From Candidatus Hydrogenedentota bacterium (GTDB lineage: Bacteria > Hydrogenedentota > Hydrogenedentia > Hydrogenedentiales > CAITNO01), in the NCBI GenBank assembly GCA_903922535.1, contig CAIXUF010000412.1, forward strand, positions 1-5,679: 5,679 nucleotides of DNA, written 5' to 3'. The position numbers and the translations under genes were made by a program. The notes beneath the pieces were generated by a model that worked only from the letters and a program-made list of their open reading frames with translations, had not been told where the DNA came from and did not search any database. Positions 1-4,000 of the stretch are shown here, piece after piece (the first letter of the stretch is position 1; each line of letters begins with the position of its first letter).

Positions 1-1
1 C

Positions 2-745
2 AACCTGAGCGTGCATCACAACCTCTTCGCCACCTGCCGGGATCGCCATCCCACCCTGGGGGGCGGGACCGTCGCCCCGCAGTGGGTCATCGACTTTCGC
101 AACAACGTCATATACAACTGGACCGGCACGGCCAACGTCTGCGACAGCCAGGTTAACATTGTCAACAACTACTTCCGTCCCGGCCCGGAGACCGATCCCG
201 CCGCGCTTCCCATTGCGATGAAGTCCGAACTGCCCCTGGCCGCCCATGGATACATGAGCGGTAACGTGTTCGAGGGGCGCAAGGACCTCAGCTCCGACAA
301 CTACGCCGCGCTCGATTTTAAGCGATGGCTCAACGCACCGGGAACGAAGTACCGTTATGACGGAAACGTGGACACGTGGAAAGTCGGCCAACCCTTCGAG
401 ACGGGCAGCGCCCTGCCCCGTACCCAAAGCGCCGAAAAGGCCCTGAAATTGGTGCTGGCCCGCGCGGGGGCCTCGCTGAAACGCGATGCCGTTGATGAAC
501 GGGTGATGGGCGACGTGAAGGCGCATTCGGGCAGGGTCATTGATTCCCAGGATCAGGTCGGCGGTTGGCCCGAACTCAAGACAGCCCCCGCACCGCTGGA
601 TTCGGACGGCGACGGCATGCCGGACGCGTGGGAACGGAAGCATCATCTCGACCCAAACGACCCCAAGGACGGGGCGCTGGATGCCAACGGGGACGGCTAC
701 ACCAACCTGGAAAAGTACCTCAATTCACTCGTGCCTGGGGAATAA
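2..745 (+). CDS. Pectate lyase-like polysaccharide lyase, C-terminal part (5' end outside window)
   Basis: This is the last 247 codons of a gene that enters from the left edge; the frame is open through base 2, so the GTG at 11 is an internal Val and not a start. The product is probably an exported lyase that cleaves pectate-like polyuronides by beta-elimination on a right-handed parallel beta-helix. Evidence is the run SVHHNLFATCRDRHPTLGGG (bases 8-67), which matches the 'HHNLF..c..R.P' rung of PL1 pectate lyases. The Arg at 44-46 is at the place of the catalytic Arg (Arg218 of PelC), by pattern comparison only. Next comes the 'F.NNVIYNW.GTA...VNIVNNYF.PGP' series of Asn-rich turns (bases 95-187), also typical of the family. 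The Ca-binding Asp residues that lie upstream in the family are outside the window. From about base 599 it carries an Asp/Gly-rich tail, listed separately. It ends with TAA at 743-745. Exact PL family and substrate are uncertain. Confidence 0.85.
   Translation, partial: NLSVHHNLFATCRDRHPTLGGGTVAPQWVIDFRNNVIYNWTGTANVCDSQVNIVNNYFRPGPETDPAALPIAMKSELPLAAHGYMSGNVFEGRKDLSSDNYAALDFKRWLNAPGTKYRYDGNVDTWKVGQPFETGSALPRTQSAEKALKLVLARAGASLKRDAVDERVMGDVKAHSGRVIDSQDQVGGWPELKTAPAPLDSDGDGMPDAWERKHHLDPNDPKDGALDANGDGYTNLEKYLNSLVPGE
599..742 (+). other. Thrombospondin type 3-like calcium-binding tail of the lyase
   Basis: The last 48 residues of the lyase begin DSDGDGMPDAWERKHHLDPN and continue to a second acidic loop, DANGDGYTNLEKYLN. 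The pattern DxDGDGMPDxWE...LdPnDp.D...DANGDGYTNLEKYLN is the bacterial TSP3/EF-hand-like tail often found at the end of secreted PVC-group and Bacteroidota hydrolases and lyases. The Asp and Asn side chains of both loops are expected to bind Ca2+. Its role is probably stabilisation or surface association and is not catalytic. It is preceded by an Ala/Pro linker (TAPAPL). Confidence 0.8.
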
Positions 746-866
746 CGGGAAGGGGTGATCCCAATCGCCGGAGAAGCGGGTTGCGTGAGCGGCCCTGCGG
801 GAAACGGTGCGCTCCGCTTCGCTGCGGGCATACCTCGGAGAAAACTGTAATTAATAATCAAAGTGC
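746..866. other. Gene-free stretch after the lyase gene
   Basis: I see no gene, RNA gene or clear rho-independent terminator here. Weak pairings exist: AGCGG at 788-792 with CCGCT at 814-818, and CTCCG at 812-816 with CGGAG at 836-840. The stems are only 5 bp, their loops are long and no T-run follows. CTGCGGG occurs twice, at 795-801 and 822-828. From about 841 the DNA turns AT-rich and leads into the promoter. Confidence 0.5.
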
Positions 867-893
867 TTGACACGGAAAGTATCCGGGTATATT
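867..893 (+). promoter_or_regulatory. Sigma-70-type promoter of the giant surface-protein gene
   Basis: A perfect -35 hexamer TTGACA (867-872) is followed by TATATT (888-893, five of six consensus bases) with a short 15-base spacer. TATTGT at 890-895 would give the ideal 17-base spacer but matches only four of six. The AT-rich stretch at about 841-863 just upstream could act as an UP element. This is the only AT-rich patch in the intergenic region. A start of transcription near 900 would leave a leader of about 95 bases. Confidence 0.6.
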
Positions 894-923
894 GTTTTAT
901 TCGACGGCATACAGGGCTTGGCG

Positions 924-955
924 CGGTGCCGGTTCGGCACCGGGAGTGCTTCCCG
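924..955 (+). promoter_or_regulatory. Two adjacent hairpins in the mRNA leader
   Basis: CGGTGCCG (924-931) and CGGCACCG (935-942) form a perfect 8-bp stem with a GTT loop. CGGGAG (941-946) and TTCCCG (950-955) form a second stem of five Watson-Crick pairs plus one G-T pair, with loop TGC. The two share bases 941-942, so they cannot both be full length. GGCAT (906-910) could pair with ATGCC (991-995) next to the start codon and close a multi-branch structure. No U-run follows either stem, so they are not simple terminators. I do not recognise a known riboswitch: the GEMM (c-di-GMP-I) core and its GNRA loop are absent. Confidence 0.4.
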
Positions 956-982
956 AGCGGGTGACCGGTGACTTGAAACCAT

Positions 983-988
983 GGAGGG
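983..988 (+). promoter_or_regulatory. Ribosome binding site deciding the start at 996
   Basis: GGAGGG lies seven bases before ATG 996. Two other ATGs are nearby. ATG 981 is in the same frame but overlaps this site. ATG 991 is only two bases away and its frame stops after nine codons. An in-frame TGA at 969-971 blocks any start farther upstream. Confidence 0.8.
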
Positions 989-995
989 TGATGCC

Positions 996-1094
996 ATGCG
1001 TCAGCGAAGTGGGATCGTGATGGGGGCGTGGGTGCTTTTCCTGGCCGGGGGACTCGTCTTGACCGGTGGCGGCCCGCTCTGGTCCGCGGCGGCG
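996..1094 (+). other. Signal peptide of the giant protein
   Basis: Residues 1-33 have the three-part form of a Sec signal: a basic n-region (MRQRSG), a hydrophobic core (IVMGAWVLFLAGGLVL) and a small-residue c-region ending in SAAA before QE. Cleavage is most likely after Ala33 (A-x-A rule). Cys36 lies just after the site, but there is no L-x-x-C lipobox, so a lipoprotein is unlikely. Confidence 0.75.
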
Positions 1095-4000
1095 CAGGAG
1101 TGCGGCCAGACGGTGAACTGGGCATGGATGAAGGGTGCCACGACGACCAACCAGGCTGGAACCTACGGCACACTTGGAACCCCGGCGGCGGGGAACAAAC
1201 CCGGTGCGCGGTATCAGTCCGTCTCGTGGACCGACGCATCAGGGAACCTGTGGCTCTTCGGTGGAGATGGCTACGTCAGTACAATTTATGGCTACCTCAA
1301 TGACTTGTGGAAGTATGATCCCATCACAGGATACTGGACCTGGATGAAGGGCGCCGCGTCGACTGGGCAATCCGGGGCCTACGGCACGCGCGGCACGCCA
1401 GCGGCGTCAAACACCCCCGGTGCACGTATGGATGTGGCTTCATGGACCGACAGTGCCGGGAAACTGTGGCTTTTCGGCGGCTACGGCTACGGGGCTTCGG
1501 GAAGTGTGGGCTACCTCAATGACTTGTGGAAGTACGACCCCGCGACAGGCAACTGGACCTGGATGAAGGGCAACTCAACCATCAACCAACCGGGAACCTA
1601 CGGCGCGCCCGGGACGCCTGCGGCCACCAACATGCCCGGCGCGCGGAATCAGTGCGTCTCGTGGACCGACCCGTCCGGGAAACTTTGGCTTTTCGGCGGC
1701 CTTGGCTACGCCGCCTCGGGGATGGGCTACCTCAACGACCTGTGGAAGTTCGACCCGTTCACAGGCAACTGGACTTGGATGAAGGGGGCCAATACCACCT
1801 ACCAGGCGGGAACCTACGGCACACTCGGGGTTCCGGCGGCGGCGAACACGCCCGGCGCGCGCGATTGCGCAGTCTCGTGGACCGACCCGTCTGGCTGTCT
1901 GTGGCTCTTCGGCGGATTGACTGAGCAGAACGACCTTTGGAAACATGATCCGGTCACCGGCAACTGGACCTGGATGAAGGGAGTCTCGACCACCAGACAG
2001 TTGGGGACCTACGGCACACTGGGGGTTCCGGCGGCGGCGAACATGCCCGGCGCGCGGGAACAGTCCATCTCGTGGACCGACCCGTCCGGGAATCTGTGGC
2101 TCTTCGGCGGCTACGGCTACGCGGCTTCGGGGAGTGATGGCACGCTCAACGACCTCTGGCGGGGCAGTTTCGCCGATCTCGATACGACCCCGCCCGTCAT
2201 CACGCTCTTGGGCGACAATCCGGTCAAGGTGGAATGCCACACAACCTACGCGGACGCGGGCGCGACAGCCAGCGACACCTGCGCGGGCAACCTGACCGGC
2301 AGCATCGTGGTCACCAACCCGGTCAGCGTAAACACGCCCGGCGCCTATACCGTGCGCTACAACGTGAAGGATACCTGGAACAACAGCGCCGTCGAAATCA
2401 CACGCACGGTCAACGTGGTGGACGGCACTCCGCCGGTCATCACGCTGTTGGGCGTTAACCCAATCACCGTGGAGTACCACTCACCGTACACGGACGCGGG
2501 CGCGACAGCTAACGATACCTGCGCGGGCGACCGCACCGGCAGCATTGTTGTCAGCAACCCGGTCGATGTGAACACGCCGGGCACCTACGCCGTGCGCTAC
2601 AACGTGACCGACGGCAGCGGCAACAGTGCCGTCGAGGTCACGCGCACGGTCAATGTGATTGACACCATTGCACCGTCCATCACACTGCTGGGCGCCAATC
2701 CGGTCACGGTCGAATGCCGTACGCCCTATATCGACGTGGGCGCGACCGCCTTGGACGACAGCGGCGCCAACCTGACCGGCAGCATCGTCGTCACCAACCC
2801 GGTCAACGCGAACGCACCGGGCATTTACACGGTGCATTACAACGTAAAAGACGTCAGCGGTAACAGTGCCACCGAGGTGACCCGCACCGTCAACGTGGTG
2901 GACACCACCCCGCCAACCATCGCGCTACTGGGGGCCAACCCGGCCACAGTGGAATGCCACAGTTCCTACATGGACGCGGGGGCGACGGCCAGTGATAACT
3001 GCACGGGAGACCTGACCGGCAGCATCGTCGTCACCAACCCGGTCAACGCGAACACGACCGGCAACTACACCGTGCGCTATAACGGGAATGACGGCAATGG
3101 AAACACCGCCGCAGAAGCCACCCGCAGGGTGATTGTCACGGACTCGACCGCGCCGGTCATTACGCTCAACGGTTCCGGGACGGTTACTTTGGAATGCGGT
3201 TCCTCATACACGGACGCGGGCGCGACCGCAACGGACGCCTGTTCAGGTGCTCTGACCGCCAGTATCGTCACGGTGAACCCGGTGAACACGCACACGCCCG
3301 GCACCTACACCGTGCGCTACAACGTGAAGGATTCGTCGAACAACAGTGCCGTTCAGGAAGTCCGGACGGTTCAGGTAGCGGATACGACCCCGCCGGTGAT
3401 CTTCTCCAGTCCAGCGCCCACGGTCGTTGTGGCCGATGGGAATGGCAACGCCATGGTGCCTGACTTGGTGTCGGTATTGCAGGTGTCCGACGGTTGCTCT
3501 GGCACGGTGACGGCAACGCAATCCCCGCTGGCGGGTTCGACTGTCACCATGGGGGCTTATACGGTTACCCTGACGGCGACAGACGCCTCCGGTAATAATG
3601 CCACGTGCGGGGTTAACGTGACGGTGGGGAGCTATTCCGAAGCCGTTTATGGGGCGGTCGGCGCCCCGGCGGAGCTGGTGGCCGGTTCGGGTGCGCTGGC
3701 CGTCGACACCTCCGCCATGACCATGACCGTGAACGGCGCGCCGGTCGCGGCCGGCACGGACGAGAACGGCATTTGCGTGTTCCGGTTCAAGAAGGTTGAT
3801 GTCGCTACCGGGACCGCGTTTACGGTCACCGGCACCCGGCCCCTGTCCATTGCGTCTGACAGCGATATGCGCTGGGGCGCCAACATTCCGGTGCCGCCGG
3901 GCATGCTCGGCGGGGGCGCGGGCGGTACGGGCGGAAGCGGTTCGGCAGGCGCTGCCGGACCGGACGGTACCACGGGCGGAAACGGCGGAAACGGCGGTGC

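Noticed and set aside
812..840. CTCCG...CGGAG pairing followed by AAAA as a terminator for the lyase gene
   Set aside because: The stem is only 5 bp with a 19-base loop, and no T-run follows on the + strand.
900..995. A GEMM (c-di-GMP-I) riboswitch in the leader, suggested by CAGGGC and AGCGGGTGACCGGTG
   Set aside because: The conserved core (GGCAAACC, GACGCAAAGCC) and the GNRA loop with its receptor are missing. The resemblance is short and could be chance.
697..1239. A 180-codon - strand frame across the intergenic region and the start of the giant gene
   Set aside because: It covers the sense promoter, leader and signal peptide. The product is low-complexity, rich in Ser/Pro/Arg, with no domain.
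1575..2480. A 301-codon open frame on the - strand across the kelch and first Ig repeats
   Set aside because: It is the antisense of a clearly coding repeat array. Its own repeats mirror the sense repeats, and its protein is rich in Arg/Gly/Val/Ala without recognisable domain or ribosome site.
2181..3380. The regular 240-base repeats as a CRISPR-like or mobile-element array
   Set aside because: The period, open frame and residue pattern are those of tandem Ig-like domains. There are no short identical repeats with unique spacers and no transposase or terminal inverted repeats.
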